Positions 11,580 through 24,480 of a DNA stretch of 64,000 bases are shown here, one piece after another. The stretch is from positions 178,501 through 242,500 of the forward strand of contig CAJNDS010002459.1 of NCBI GenBank assembly GCA_905221605.1, given 5' to 3'. Source of the DNA: Symbiodinium natans (lineage: Eukaryota > Sar > Dinophyceae > Suessiales > Symbiodiniaceae). Within the stretch, counting starts at the first letter, position 1. Every line of letters starts with the position of its first letter. The translations under genes were made by a program, and so were the position numbers. Below the pieces are notes generated by a model. The model worked only from the letters and a program-made list of their open reading frames with translations, made no database searches and had not been told where the DNA came from.

Positions 11580-12060
11580 TTCAGTCAGGGGACCTTTGCG
11601 GCATCCAACACAAACAAAGAAGCCGCAAAGCCGGCAGGAGGCGCTATCACCCCCACGAAGAATCGTGTTCCCGCAGACCTTGAGCCATGATTCGGAACAT
11701 TTCGGGGGCCACAGACAGCGAAAAAGTGGACCCCCCCCCCTTCCGAAGACTCCGACAGCACTTTGCACCCCAGCACCTCTCTGAAGTCAGGACAGGCCAC
11801 GGCGCAGACAGGCGTACCGGCGATGCCGACACACAGGCCATGGCCTTGCGGACACGTCGCCCACACTCCTTCTTTGGCACGCAGAGGACGTGGGGGTTTA
11901 GGAAAATAAGGGTCCCCTCATATAGACCCCAAATAGTAAGAGGACCCCAAAAAGGTACCCCTACCTTCAATTTCGGAAACCCCCAGACGTAGCTGGGGAC
12001 TTGTCACCTTGGCACAAGCACCACAAGGTGCCGAGAGATGTCGTGTAGCCTTTTTGCCTT
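11580..12060 (-). CDS. Cys-rich minus-strand exon(s), unassigned
   Basis: A minus frame from about 11872 to 11790 reads EGVWATCPQGHGLCVGIAGT followed by PVCAVACPDFRE. Its Cys/Gly pattern resembles EGF-like or other small disulfide domains. A candidate upstream exon (about 12060-12017) ends in LVVLVPR before a GT. The intron between would contain TIR-element copy 2. No family assignment is made, and the frame is supported only by composition and junctions. Confidence 0.3.
11892..11984. mobile_element. TIR element, copy 2
   Basis: The element starts GGGGGTTTAGGAAAATAAGG and ends with the near-complement ...TTTCGGAAACCCCC, 93 bp in all. The interior word TATAGACCCCAAATAGTA is shared with the copy at 58976. 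The flanks share only a short ACGTC word, so a target duplication is not clear. Confidence 0.75.
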
Positions 12061-13069
12061 TTGTGGCTTTGACACTGGCTTTTGAATCCCACTCCTGCAG
12101 TGAGGGCTTCCGCTGGTGGATCAGGTTCGCCTGGAAGCAGCAGCTCTGGCAGAACTTCCACCTGCGCCGAAGAAGCTCTATCCCAGCCTATTGTTTCCCT
12201 AGCCGTGCCTGTGGCTCTACACTACACTTCTGCCTCATCGGCCACCACCGTTGGTTCGGGCATTGGCGGCGTGGGGGGCGTGGGCGGTGGCAATGCCTCC
12301 GCATCCCCATTAGATCCACCAAAGGATTTTTCAGTACGGACAAATCAAACGAAACAGAAAAAAACGCAACAAAAGTCCTCCGCCACAGCTTTGGCAGCCC
12401 AAGCGAACAGCGTCGCCGCTGCTCGAGAGGCATAGCGAACGCGACCAGGACTGAGCTTCAGCTCCTGCGCGACAGAGGAATCAACGCTTCTTGCTCTTGC
12501 CGTGTCGGGTCCCTATTCTGGACGCAAGGTGAACAGTCACCGAATCACAGATCCTATTCCCGGAGATACACTGAGCATTCGCTGCAAGCTGATCCTCGGA
12601 AGTGACCGCCCGGCGCAAGAAGCTACCTTCAAAAGCAGTCAAAAGCGCAAGAGAGTCAGAGCAAGCCAGTTGTGGCAGCGATGGGAACCGCAATCCCTTG
12701 CTCCAACATTGCTGGCCAAGGCACTCTTGGCTGTCTGAAGTTTGCGCGAACACCGCGACTTGTGCCGGTTGAAACAAAGCCCTTCCTCGAAGTAAAAATC
12801 CTCAACGAAGGCAGCTGAGACGATGCAGTCGAGTGATGCAGTCGCACGGGACTCAACGTCAAAATGCAACTGTTCAGCACTGTTGTTTCCACTCGAACTC
12901 CCAGCTGAATGCAAGCAAGGTGCATGCAAATCTCGCGCAAGATCTGGAAACCTGCATGCGAGGTCCGTGCTATCCCTCATGCACCGTCTCATTTCCCATG
13001 AACTCTGTTTTACACGTCCAGACACATCAGACACCTGACATGATGCAGCATGTTGGGCCGCACTGCAGT

Positions 13070-14060
13070 ACTGAGCACATGACTGTCGCAGCTGGCTAAT
13101 GTCATATGTTTCCAACTGCTCTGCCAAGTCATCGGCCGCCAGGGTCCTGCAGAGCTACCCTACCGTCAAAAGTCAGAAGCGGAAAGCCAGGAACCCTAAA
13201 CGATTCTGGCAAAACCTGCAAGCTTCGCGAACCCCACGGTCCTCAACACATTCTCCCATCTGATGCCCTGTGTTGGCAAACCCCGGCTGTGGCGACGAGC
13301 ATTCAGCACAATGTGCATGACCTGGTCTTCGTCTCATCTCTCCGTCTACTTTTTTTTGCTACCCCCCACCCCCCCATGAATCCAGCATTTGTTGGTCTTT
13401 GTGGCAACTTCAGGCTTTGCTGCCCATCACCCCCACAGCCAAGAATCCCAAGCAAAAGGAAAGCACGCATGAACAGGATGGACACTTCGAATCCCCAACG
13501 CCAGCCCTTTTGGACATTCCCCGAATCGACTACAAGCTATGTTCCCGTGATAGCCCACTTAGACTTGTACACATTAGGATGACTCTACAATCCGCAGTGC
13601 TAGCAAGCGTAGTTCCTGCCTCCAAAGTCCGTCGCACCGCCAACGGCGGATTCTTTAGCTGACGGATCTCATCCAACGCAGCTTGCGTTAGCACATCTTC
13701 GCACTCCTTGTGGCAGGACTTCTGTCCAAGCTACATTCGTACACACCAAGTTCCGCAGCCCATGGACTTGTGTGTGTGTGTGCCTTACAACAAAAATCAC
13801 ATAAGCAAGTACATATCTTGAGACAGCGAACGAGGTATAGAGACAAAGAATGATATGGGTGTACGAAAATATGTTACGTGCTCCGAACATGCGGTCCTCA
13901 CCCTCCTGTGAAACTTCTGCGAACACCTTGACGCCAGAAGTATCAGCTGACTGCGACCGCTGAAATCGCTTGGGCATGGCTTTGCATAGCCAGGGTAAGG
14001 AATCTTCCACAAGGAGTTTGTTGAAACCATACTTGGTGCTGCAGCTCATGGTATGTGTGG
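13070..14060 (-). CDS. Minus-strand exons with a dynein-stalk-like segment, tentative
   Basis: Three exon-like blocks are seen. About 14060-13906 reads KYGFNKLLVEDSLPWLCKAM and ends SGVKVFAEVSQ. About 13715-13606 reads KECEDVLTQAALDEIRQLKN then PPLAVRRTLEAG. About 13128-13070 reads DDLAEQLETYDISQLRQS. The middle block matches the A-L-x-x-I-x-x-L-K-x-P-P-x-x-V pattern before the microtubule-binding stalk of dynein heavy chains. The other two blocks are not distinctive. Without the AAA Walker motifs the assignment stays weak. A (TG)n tract near 13770 lies in the first intron. Confidence 0.35.
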
Positions 14061-14502
14061 TGTGTGGTACTTTAAGTACTTTAACCGTAGCCTGCTGCTT
14101 CAAACCAAAGCACATGAGCTAAGACCTGGCTGGGGAAGCTTAGGCTTCGAAAATCTCTGGCAGTAGTTTGAGCCCAGTGACAGGCATGTCTTCCATGAAC
14201 AAGAGCTGACCATAAGAGTGCCGTGAGATGCCATGTAGGATACTCAAGGTAATTACAATGACTGCAGTCAAACACAACCGCGGCTGCTTGTCGCCTCACT
14301 TGGCTCTATAAACACCCGTTGCAGGAGTTGCAGGCCCGTCGGAAACCGAAACGAGTACCTCCAAGCCTCACCTGGCAGTCCTCCACGCACAGAGATCCCA
14401 AAGCAGCCAAGAGGGGAAGTTGCGAAGTGGCACTAGCGAAGAAAGCCGGCATGCAAGCTCAGCTCTCTCAGGAAGTTGGCCAAGGAGACCGTGGAATAGT
14501 CC

Positions 14503-17276
14503 TTACTGCTTTGGCTCAGGGGGCAGCAAAGTGAAAAGATGGTTGAAGCCGCTTTCAAAACAATGTGATGAGACACGACGCACGATGTCTGACATCAGAC
14601 GTGGCTCTGGAGGGAAGGGAATGCGATGCTCGCTATCCCTGTACGGATAGTCCGGATGCTGGACACCCATCTCCAAGTGCCATCGAACTTCCGTGCCAGT
14701 ATTTGGGCATGTCCCATGGTGCACCAGGGTGGAGTGCACCAGCGCATCGCCAGGCTGAGTCTCCATAGTCTTCACAGCACTATGCTCGGCATGAAACTCG
14801 TAGGGTGGCAAGGGTATGCCCAGCAGCCATCTCCTCATCCAGAAGTGTGGACCCAGCCCGTCCTGGTGCGAGCCCAAGGCATACATCAAGGCTCCCTTCT
14901 CAGAAGTCTCAGTTGTGAGGGGGATGTGGAGGACGGCCGTGTGGTTGCCAAAAGCTTCGATATCAGCTTCTGCTTGCACGTCATATGCTTCTGCCTGTCA
15001 CCAGGGACACCGAGGACAAGCAGCAAAGCATGAGCAAAGCACGAGCAAAGTTTAAGAGCACGAGCGAGCAGTCTACGCTGCATGGGGTGTCTGAGAAGGG
15101 CTGCGGCTGGGAGAAAGGCCACGAGCACTTAGAGCAGTCGTCTGAGTCTTGTGAGTCTTGTGCCTCGGTCGCTCGATACAGATTGTAGGCTGTGTCCTGG
15201 TGCCAGGGAATTGAGGATGCGTTGCATCCCTGCGCCTTTCCACGTACGAGAATGTAGAAAATCAGAGGCTCCTCCGTGCGAAGGATGCACTTTGCAATCT
15301 CCTGTACAGACACCACAGCCGGAAAGAGGTAGCTCAACTCTGTGGTGTGTACGTTGTCGATATTGATATCCGCATTGTACTCAGACTTGGTCCAGTCGCA
15401 TAAGACAGGTGGAAACTCATCTCTAGATTCCCAGTTTCCACCGCCATGGTCCAGCACGATCTTCTGACATGCTCGTTGGGCAGATTTTAGAACAATCTCT
15501 GGCAGTACGCTTTGCAGGTGCACCACTCCATACTTTGAGAAATCGGAACGCGCTGCGTCACAGTCCCACTCAATGTCCAGAAATTGGGTCGTAAGGGTAT
15601 GAAGGTCACTGGTGTCAAAACCCGACATCCCCGCATAAAAGTCAGGACGAGCATCAACCTTCAAGCTTGACCCGAGAAAGCCCTCCAAGTCTTTGAGCTG
15701 CTCCATCTCTTCGCCGGAAAGTCGTCGCTCATCTTGTGAACGGTACAATTCCAGCATACGTTCGCGGCGGCTGGAGGACACTATCACAGCAACCCCCTGC
15801 TGGAGGAAGAACTTGATGGCAGCGTCTGCAACTGGCCAACTCCTGGAGCTGGATATCTCACGCAGGGTGGGATGCACGAGAAGTGGGCTCGAGTGCTTTG
15901 ATGCCAGCTTACCAGTTAGGCCGCGGCCTTGTGACCATTCATAACCCAGAGTGCCATAGACCTGAATGTGAATTCTGTGTTGCTGGCAAAGTACTCGCAA
16001 AGACCTTGGCACAGGATGAAAGACGTCAGCCCACACTCCAACTACAGCTGGTGCAATGGTCGACATCGAGAGCAGTCGCTGCAGCTGCTGTGTGTCGAAA
16101 TTGCTGACGCCGATGGACCGCACCCATCCCCGCCGGACCGCTTCCTCCAACGCACGCCAGCTGTCTTCAAAGGTGCCCAGCGGCCTCAAAGGTCCACCCT
16201 TGGGACAGAAGTCCAGGTCGCATGTCGGGAAGTGTATCAAGAAGAGGTCGATGTACCCCTTGGCCCCATCCCCCAAAACACTCAAGGCACGCTCAACGGC
16301 CATGAGGGTTTTCGAGAACCCAAGCTCTGCTGGATGAACCTTGGAGGTAATAAAGAGAGAGCTTCGGTCCACCGGCAGCCCCATCAAAGCCTGGCCAACG
16401 GCTTCCTGGTCGTAGTTGAACCCATCGCCATCAGAGGGATTCGTTGCCGTGTCGATGGCACGAAAGCCAACCCGCACGGCCTCTTCCACCGTCTCCCGGG
16501 TCTTTGCCATGCCAGCGGTTCCGAACGCGAGCATCGGCATCGGGAAGCCCGAGTTGAGGTCCAGAGTCTGCGCTTGTACGTCCTGCGCGTCTTCGAAGGC
16601 GAAGCACTTCTGGATGTCGCCTCGGGCCCCGGTGTCTGCTGACAAGATGAACAAGAGTCTCACGGCAGCTTCTTTTAGCAATGCCCCGGGCAGGAGGCCA
16701 TGACCAAAGGACAAGATGAGCAGGCTCGCTGCATGTGTTGCATCTGGTGGGTAGCAGCTGGGTGGAACGCAGATGCGGAACCCATCTTGCAGATTCTTCC
16801 ACCTGATCGCCAAGCCACGCTGGCAGGTTTCAGCGTCCGTATCAGACAGCTCACCAATCTGATACAGCATGTAGTCCATAAAAAAGTTGTAGACATCATC
16901 TCCGCAATCCACGGAAACGGTGTGTAAGAAGCCTGTGCGCAGCATCAATGAAGACTGCGCATTGCAATAGAAGCTGCCCAGAACAAATGGGTTTGCCCTT
17001 TTGCTTACAGTGCTCCCGAGCATCCCTCAAGTGGAACTTTTACATCAACTTACAAGAACTCTTGCTATCACAGCTGCAGACGCTCTCATCTGTCAGCTCC
17101 ACAGACTCCACAGGGTCCCCAAATGTCCCCCCGACTCCCTGAGAACCTAAGTGAAGCAAGGACACCTCCTTGCTGGCTGCAGTCTTCAGCATTGCCATCC
17201 GACAGCGGAGGCCCAGACGCCAGCCAGAAGTCCGCCAGATTCTCCTCGACGAGATCTGCACAGGTGCTGCTCCAGC
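14503..17276 (-). CDS. Fusion: Cys-rich N-terminal domain + aldo-keto reductase + phytanoyl-CoA-dioxygenase-like domain
   Basis: Three exons are resolved. Exon 17276-17166 (GWSSTCADLVEENLADFWLA, ending CSQQG) joins in phase 1, across a GT-AG intron, to a 1.75-kb exon from 16932 to about 15178. A third exon runs from about 14994 to the stop at 14503. The N-terminal part carries DGFRICVPPSC, reminiscent of nose-resistant-to-fluoxetine domains. The aldo-keto reductase part shows GFRAIDTA (Asp), NYDQEAVG (Tyr), LFITSKV (Lys) and DLFLIHFP (His), so the catalytic tetrad is complete, and SIGVSNF follows. The dioxygenase part shows the iron-binding HQD (IPWHQDTAY), a distal His in ALVHSTLVHHG and an Arg in TGTEVRWHLE, as in PhyH-type Fe(II)/2-oxoglutarate enzymes. 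Both enzymes lie in one uninterrupted frame within the large exon, so the fusion is genomic and not a splicing artefact. The 5' exon or signal peptide is not found. Substrates are unknown; fused redox steps suggest lipid or secondary metabolism (inference). Confidence 0.85.
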
Positions 17277-17299
17277 CCTGAAGCACGATGCCTCACGCT

Positions 17300-20200
17300 T
17301 TTAAGCGTCCGAAGGGCCCTTGTTACTCAGAGAAACCGACACCAGCTGCAGAGCGCTTAAATGTCACGACTTTTGTAGGAAGAACGGAAAAGAGATCGAA
17401 ACCTCGCCAGTCCAAGATACCACCTGCAAGGATGAAGCCAAAAAGCTGAGATGCTGCCATGCTGGACGCGGCTGCGTCGGGCTGGATGTTCCTAAACGCT
17501 TCTACAGATACGATGCCTTGGTGGGCTCAGAATGGAAAGCTGTAGCAGTAGCGTGCATCCAAGGAATCATGAAATTTCATGGACTTAATGCAGCTGGCAA
17601 CCTTGGACATGCCTGGCTTGCACTGTGGGGGGTGGCGGTTTCGGGAATCTTCTCAGTGTCCACCTGCCTTCTCGCAGTGTGCATGTGTATGCTGCGTAAC
17701 ACCCAACGCAAAGAGCCACATTGAGAACGAAGCAACTCCACGCTCCTACTGTAGCACGTTCGGTAAACTGAGAAAACTCTCTCATCCAATCCGAGACCCA
17801 GGCATCAAGCCAGAGGTTTTCGACCTCGGAAACACAAGGTGCAGAAAGAAAAGCGCGAAGCGAGGCTTCTCTTTCCACATCTCCCGTTTGCGGACGCAGA
17901 AGGCTTTGGGCAGTCATTTTGTCGAAATTTGCTACTTGGACAAGGCTCGAAGTCAGCATTTCACATAACACACTTGCGTCTTCCTCTATTCTTGACTGTC
18001 GGCTGCCCCTCCCATAGGTCTTGCACCCTTTGGAGCACCCAAGCTGCCGAGTCGTGTAATTAAAGGGGCGCATGCGAAACGAGAAAGAAAACACGTGACA
18101 AGCCCCAATTGATTGAGATTCGCAGCCCTGAGAAAGGAATCTACGTGCATCCATGCGGAACCCACCTGCAAAGCACCGGCAAACGCACACGAGCATGCGA
18201 CATGATTGCCTGCTGAGCTCCAGGCAGTTGAATCTTCCGTATGCTTTCTGGACTTGGTGTCGGCCTCTACCTCATCGGTAACAGGTAACAGATCAAGACC
18301 ACATGAAACACTTGGGCTCTCCGAAACTCGACAATTTCACTTGCTCCAACCAGCCAATACACACAAGAACCACCCCCGTCCTAAAGTTGCAGGAACATGT
18401 ACGCACACCATGGGATTTCATGCCCGCTTTTATCGTCCGTATTCTGGCCGAAAACAACCAAGATCACCGAAAATTTCCAGCCCGAACTCCACCTGCCGCT
18501 CGATGAAGTGAAAACGCTGAGCCAGTTCGGAAAGACGACTGCCGGGCAAAGGCCCCACCTCAGACTGATCAAGCTGCAATTGGTGTCTCGGCGACCGAAA
18601 CGGCAAACAAAAACAGTGGTAAACGACAAAAGCCGAGCCACAAGTAAGAACCCACAAGCAGAGTTGCCCAATAATCTCAGAGCTCGACTTCCGGTCCTCT
18701 GTCCGGCCTTGGTGCGGCACCAAAATCACTGCGTCACAGCATCTTTGCCACACTTGTTGAGCTTTGTGCTTCGCGGGCGTTGATGTAGCGAGCTGTCCTG
18801 ACATAGGGCCAAACAAAATTTAGCCGGAGCAAACAAAATTTTATGTCGGTTCTCCCACATCAGGAAGATCGGAAACGACGCAGCACCATGCGTCAACAAG
18901 ATTGGACTTCGTATGATTTTGGGTCTCCTCGAAAAACTGCAACATGTCTCCTGCATTTGCTTTGGCAGGCTGCGGCGTGCCTAACCTTGCACTCCGTATG
19001 CGTTGCACCAAAGCAAACTGGCAATGCATGAGCGTAGGAAGCACAACAGATCCCAAACCCCCAAGCTTCCCAGCAGATGAAGCCACTAAGCTGCAAGCTG
19101 CAACTTGGGATGGGCAAGGCGCATTTGCGGGATCTGAAGCTGTCGGCACTGTCTGTTTGTGCTTGCACGTTAGCACGTTCAACTACGCGCGTCTTCAATG
19201 GATGAGGTTCTCACGGAGATGAAAACCAACTGCAAGCTAATTCGTTGTCACATGTATGAACTCATGTGTTTCAGCGCTGCAAAATTGTAGAAAGCCATGC
19301 CACCGGAATTCTCAAGCTGCATGTCGCGACAGACGTGCTGTTCGAAGTCCGAACTTTGAGTTGCAACTTCAAGTTTCCAAATACAAGACTTCATCGTCAG
19401 ATGTACAGATGGGCCTTGCTCCGCGAGCACCCTCACGAAGTCCATGTTTCAGATTCCACGGGAAAAGTTCTTCCTCATGGCTTGCAACTTTCAAAACGGG
19501 TTTGGGCCTTCGGAACCAAACTCTCCACAGGAAGACCTTGCGTACATGCTAGGCAGAATACAAACCAAAAAATTTGCCCAGCCACCTTACACAGCATGCC
19601 TTAGCAGGCGCACAGATTTTGGCAGCGTGGGATCAAGCATCCATCTTCGTCGCTTTGTTCCTGCTATGCATTCCATTCCGCACCTCGAAGCAGATCAGCC
19701 AGCAAGGCCCCGGTGCTACAGAAGTTGGCCAGAAGGTTAGATCCAGCGTGTGCACTGGCTGATGGCGACAATGGTTTTCGAAAGCAAAGGGCTAGAACCG
19801 CCTGGTGCAGCCGCGGACCTCGGAGGCTGCCTTTTCGCTGGGGCCGCTAAGACCGGTGAGCCGGAGCTAGAAATGAAAGCAATCTCCTGGCTAGAACAAG
19901 GTGAAAGAATTTCCGGAAGGAAAACGAGCTGCCTCAGGAAGGCTCGTTGGGTGATCAAGGACACCAGACAGAAAAACTAGCAGCGAAGGCACCACTAACC
20001 AAAAAAACACCGCACTACACCGTCTACATGGTCTGGATGCTGGAACGCGGCTTATTGGCCTCAGACCACACTTGAGCCGTACTTGTTAGGGTCTCGAGCT
20101 CAAACCAAATGAGGTCTCCAAACAGAAGAGAACTAAGTAACTAAGCAGAGCGCACGTCTCAGTCTGTATTGTTCTGCTTTCACCATTGTGCGATGGGTGC

Positions 20201-20400
20201 ATCTCCTTCCCCATTTTTTCTGATGCAGACGTCGCGGCCCACGTCAGAATAGTCCTTGAATCCTGAGGCCCGTAACCGCTGTGTCTCATCTGGAGGGCTC
20301 ATCAGCCAAATTCGATTTTGTCGCTACTCTCGCGAATTAATCCAGCTCGTTTTCCACGAGGGCTAGCTGCTTCATGATTTCTCCGGATGTAAACTAGTAG
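17300..20400. other. no gene confidently recognised
   Basis: There are several open frames on both strands, but none has a family motif or a supported exon chain. A minus frame at 17585-18196 is 203 codons long without an identifiable domain. A plus frame near 19625-19740 contains a hydrophobic segment (ASIFVALFLLCIPF) that might be a membrane-helix exon. Confidence 0.35.
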
Positions 20401-20424
20401 CGCGCGAACTAGTATTATCATTAG

Positions 20425-20989
<565 letters not shown>

Positions 20990-21309
20990 GCATGTGGCGC
21001 GTTTGGGGCCGTGAAACGTTCGTTAATTTTGTCAAGAAACTCGATGTTTCTGCATTTCAGAATGTTGGAAAATTGGTTCCTATGTCTAGATTTTTGTCAT
21101 GGCTCGGAGAGTACTGAAGAGAATATTCATCGTTTTTCGGCGCTTTTCGGTATTTTTAAGCATCAAGGTAGCTTCCGAAAATGTACTTTTTTTGGCTCCG
21201 AGGGTTTGGGTTTAAGGCAGTTTAAGGTTGAAGGTTGAAGGTTTTGGGCTTTCGCTTGCAGAACTATCTCGCTCTGTTTGGCCTTTGGCTGCAGAACTAT
21301 CTCCCCTCT

Positions 21310-22460
21310 GTTTGGGCACGATGGTAACATGGACGTTTTCATCGCGCCGGCATGGACGCTCTGGCCACTCGCGCGGAGTGGTAACATGGACGTGATCATT
21401 GTGCGGGCATGGCTGCTCTGGCCACTTGCACGGAGTGGAAACATGTACGTTATCATCGCGCGGGCATGGATGCTCTGGCCACTCGCACGGAGTGGGAACA
21501 TGGACGTTATCATCGTGCGGGCATGGATGCTCTAGCCACTCGCACGGAATGGTAACATGGACGATGTCATCGTGCGGGCATGTCGCACAAGTAACATGGA
21601 CGTTATTATTGGATGCTCTGGCCACGCGCACGGAGTGGTAACATGGACGTTATCAGCGCGCGGGTATGGATGCTTTTGGCCACTCGCACGGAGTGGCAAC
21701 ATGGTCGTTATCATCGTGCGGGCATGGATGCTCTGGCCACTCGCACGGAATGGTAACATGGACGTTATCATCGTGCGGGCATGGATGCTCTGGCCATTTG
21801 CACGGAGTAATAACAGGGACGTTATCATTGCACAGGCATGGATGCTCTGGCCACTGGAGTGGTAACATGAACGTTATCATCGTGCGGGTTTGGATGCTCT
21901 GGCCACTCGCACAGAGTGGAACATGGATGTTATCATCGTGCGGGCATATCTGGCCACTTGCACAAAGTGGTAACATGGACGTTATCATCGCGCAGCCATG
22001 CTGGCCACTTGCACGGAGTGGTCACATGGACGTTATCATGGTGCGGGCATGGATGCTCTGGCCATTCGCACGGAGTGATAATATGGACGTTATCATCGCA
22101 CGAACATGAAATGCTCTGGCCACTCGCACGGAGTGGCAACATGGACGTTATCATCGCGCGGCGGGCATGGATGCTCTGGCCACTTGCACGGAGTGGTAAC
22201 ATGGATGTTTATCATGGATGATCTGGCCACTTGCACAAAGTGGAAACATGGACGTTATCATCGCGCGGGCATGGCTGGCTGCTCGCACGGAGTGCATGGA
22301 CGTTATTGTTGTGCGGAATGGACCATTGGCACGTGAGTTGTGACAACATGGACGTTCGTCGCTCTGGCCACTCGCACGGAGTGGTAACATGGACGTTATC
22401 ATCACGCGGGCATGGATGCTTTGGCCACTCGCACGGATGGCATGGACGTCACTTGAAGGT
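21310..22460. repeat. 57-bp minisatellite, about 20 diverged copies
   Basis: The unit contains CTCTGGCCACTCGCACGGAG then TGGTAACATGGACGTTATCA and TCGTGCGGGCATGGATG. Units at 21721 and 21778 give a period of 57. Because 57 is a multiple of three, several frames on both strands stay open for long stretches, for example plus 21666-22109 with repeats of MDVIIVRAWMLWPLARSGN. Each unit carries a perfect inverted repeat, CCACTC-GCACG-GAGTGG. Some copies are shortened or carry small indels. I treat it as non-coding because no frame stays open through all copies. Confidence 0.93.
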
Positions 22461-22829
22461 TCATGGTACTCACCAGTTTCAGCTTCCAACCCTGATAACA
22501 CCTCTCAGGGTTTTTGAACTTGGATTAGAAGCTTAGTACCTGAACCGGACCATTTCCAACAAGGTCAGACACAGAGCTTTGTTTCTGCTTTGTGCAGATG
22601 CAGTGCTAAACATGCTTTTGGCAGTGCTGAAGCCACTGCGTGGCAATGGAAAGCTTCAAGCTTTCAGAATTCCAACAAGAAAAAAGAGTAACGAGAAGAA
22701 AAAGCAAAGAAAGAAACACATTTAAGGACAAGTGTAAGTTCAGCAAAGCTGGAGCTCGAAAAACACCTCTATCCAAACAGTACGTGCAAAGGTTCTTTAA
22801 CAGTGAGCCTTCTTAAGGCAGCTACACAA

Positions 22830-23200
22830 GTTGGACCTTGTGTTGCATTGACGCGAAAAGCTCGACTTCAGGTCCACAGGACGCCTGCATCGTGCCTAAA
22901 TCCATAGTATCGTAAAGAGTGTATTGGATTTGGTGTCGACGAGCCTCCCAAAACTCCATCGAAGACTGGGGCAGAGAAATTCATGAGCATCATGTTGTGA
23001 TTTCACATCATTCCAGGTTTGTAAGATGGGTCTCCATGCCAACATTTCCACCACATACGGGTTGGCGGAAGTGGCTTGTAACATTGTAAGATCCGCACGA
23101 AAGCGGCTGCAGCTCGTCCAAAAACGTGTTGGGTGAAAGAAAAATAATGTGAAAACCAGAGGCACAGTGCCACTTGGAGAAAGTTGCGACCATGCTCTAG
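22830..23200 (-). pseudogene. Degenerate ubiquitin-specific-protease-like fragment
   Basis: A minus frame contains VKSQHDAHEFL, resembling the Q-x-D-A-x-E-F motif of USP-type deubiquitinases. It continues in another frame with MEFWEARRHQIQYTLYDTMD to a stop near 22840. The frame change after HEFL suggests a broken copy. The catalytic Cys and His boxes are not seen. It may be a repetitive-element-borne fragment and not a functional gene. Confidence 0.3.
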
Positions 23201-23379
23201 TTGTCAAAGCTGTGCAAATCGTTCAGATCCTACAAACACAAGCATCTTCTCCACATTCAAGTTCCAAACAGCCACATGGCACCGCGCGCAATGGTAAGGT
23301 GCCGCCAGGCAAAAGCTCTTGCCATGCATTACTTTTGGGCAACAGTGTAGGTCGTTGTTATACTCCGGCGATTACCCCG

Positions 23380-24480
23380 TTAAGATGCACATCTTGCTCT
23401 CCTTCGTTCCACACTGCGTAGGTTGCCCGCGCGCTTGGCAGGGTGCCTGTGGCTAGCTTCTACCAGTTTGCCTCTGGACTGTCTTGGAAAGAATGCAAAT
23501 CGTTCAGGTGTCCAGCTGCAAGAAAACATACATGCGTCTGTCGGCCAAAACACGCATGCAATGTACGTGCGGTAGGCGCAGTTCCTGTTGGGGAAAAGCT
23601 CCTGCCACGAGCCTCCATTGGCTTCAGAAAACTTGTGCACGTTGATTTTAAACAAGGCTTTGTTGACAGTTGAAGTTTTGGATTGATCTTTAGGGACAAA
23701 GACCGCTGACATATCCATGAAATAACAACCACGTGCCTTTATTTGTCGCCGCAAGAAGCTGTAAACCAATTGCTGAATTTTATCACAATATGCCCAGAAC
23801 GTTGTCAACTGCTCCCGTTTGCGTTGTCTCCACTCTTTTTCCACACAGTTCTCTTGGCTTTGAAAAGTTTCCAGAAATAAACTGCCTCTTTCGGCACATC
23901 AGTTTGTTCTTGTGGGTTTAGACGTGAAATAAATTGCCAGTCAGACAGTTCTTTATGCCAGTCTCAAGATGACTTGCTCGCTTTTATTTGACCAATTTTC
24001 AAGATATGATGTTCCCCGTGACACAGCACTTTACGTCTTTCTTGTTCTGGCTTTAAGCTTGTCAAGCACCCAGAACCACCCTCCATGCAGACACAGACAA
24101 GTGCAGCTTCTTTTTTGTCTTTGCAGAGTTCTGCAGCAATGCCAAAATCTAGCATCTCAGGCAAACTCCGCAGCAAAAAATATCACCGAATCAGCTTTTT
24201 GGATCTTTAATCCGCCAGCATGTAAATCGGAATTAAGAATTTTGGCAACTTCGAACCACTTGTTCATCTATCTCATGCTCAATCTTTCGCATGATTTCCG
24301 GAATGCTTGGTGCTTTTCACGATTTAGTTCACCAACTGCGATCTGCAGAATCAGAAAAATTTTCTTAGACTTGCAAACAACTGTGCAGAATGTGCGTCGA
24401 TCGTCTGTTGTTCCACAACAAGCCCTGCTTCAGCATAAATTCATCTTGAGTCTTCAATAAATGCCATGCAGCGTCGAAAA
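23380..24480 (-). other. AT-richer, unassigned degenerate coding-like sequence
   Basis: Minus frames such as FEVAKILNSDLHAGGLKIQK (about 24255-24196) and MLDFGIAAELCKDKKEAALV (about 24155-24095) look protein-like, but they are interrupted by stops and frame changes. They could be remnants continuous with the USP-like fragment at 22.8-23.2 kb. No function is assigned. Confidence 0.25.

Noticed and set aside
17585-18196. 203-codon minus-strand frame
   Set aside because: No domain, no splice partners and an unremarkable composition; possibly a chance frame. Mentioned only as part of an unassigned stretch.
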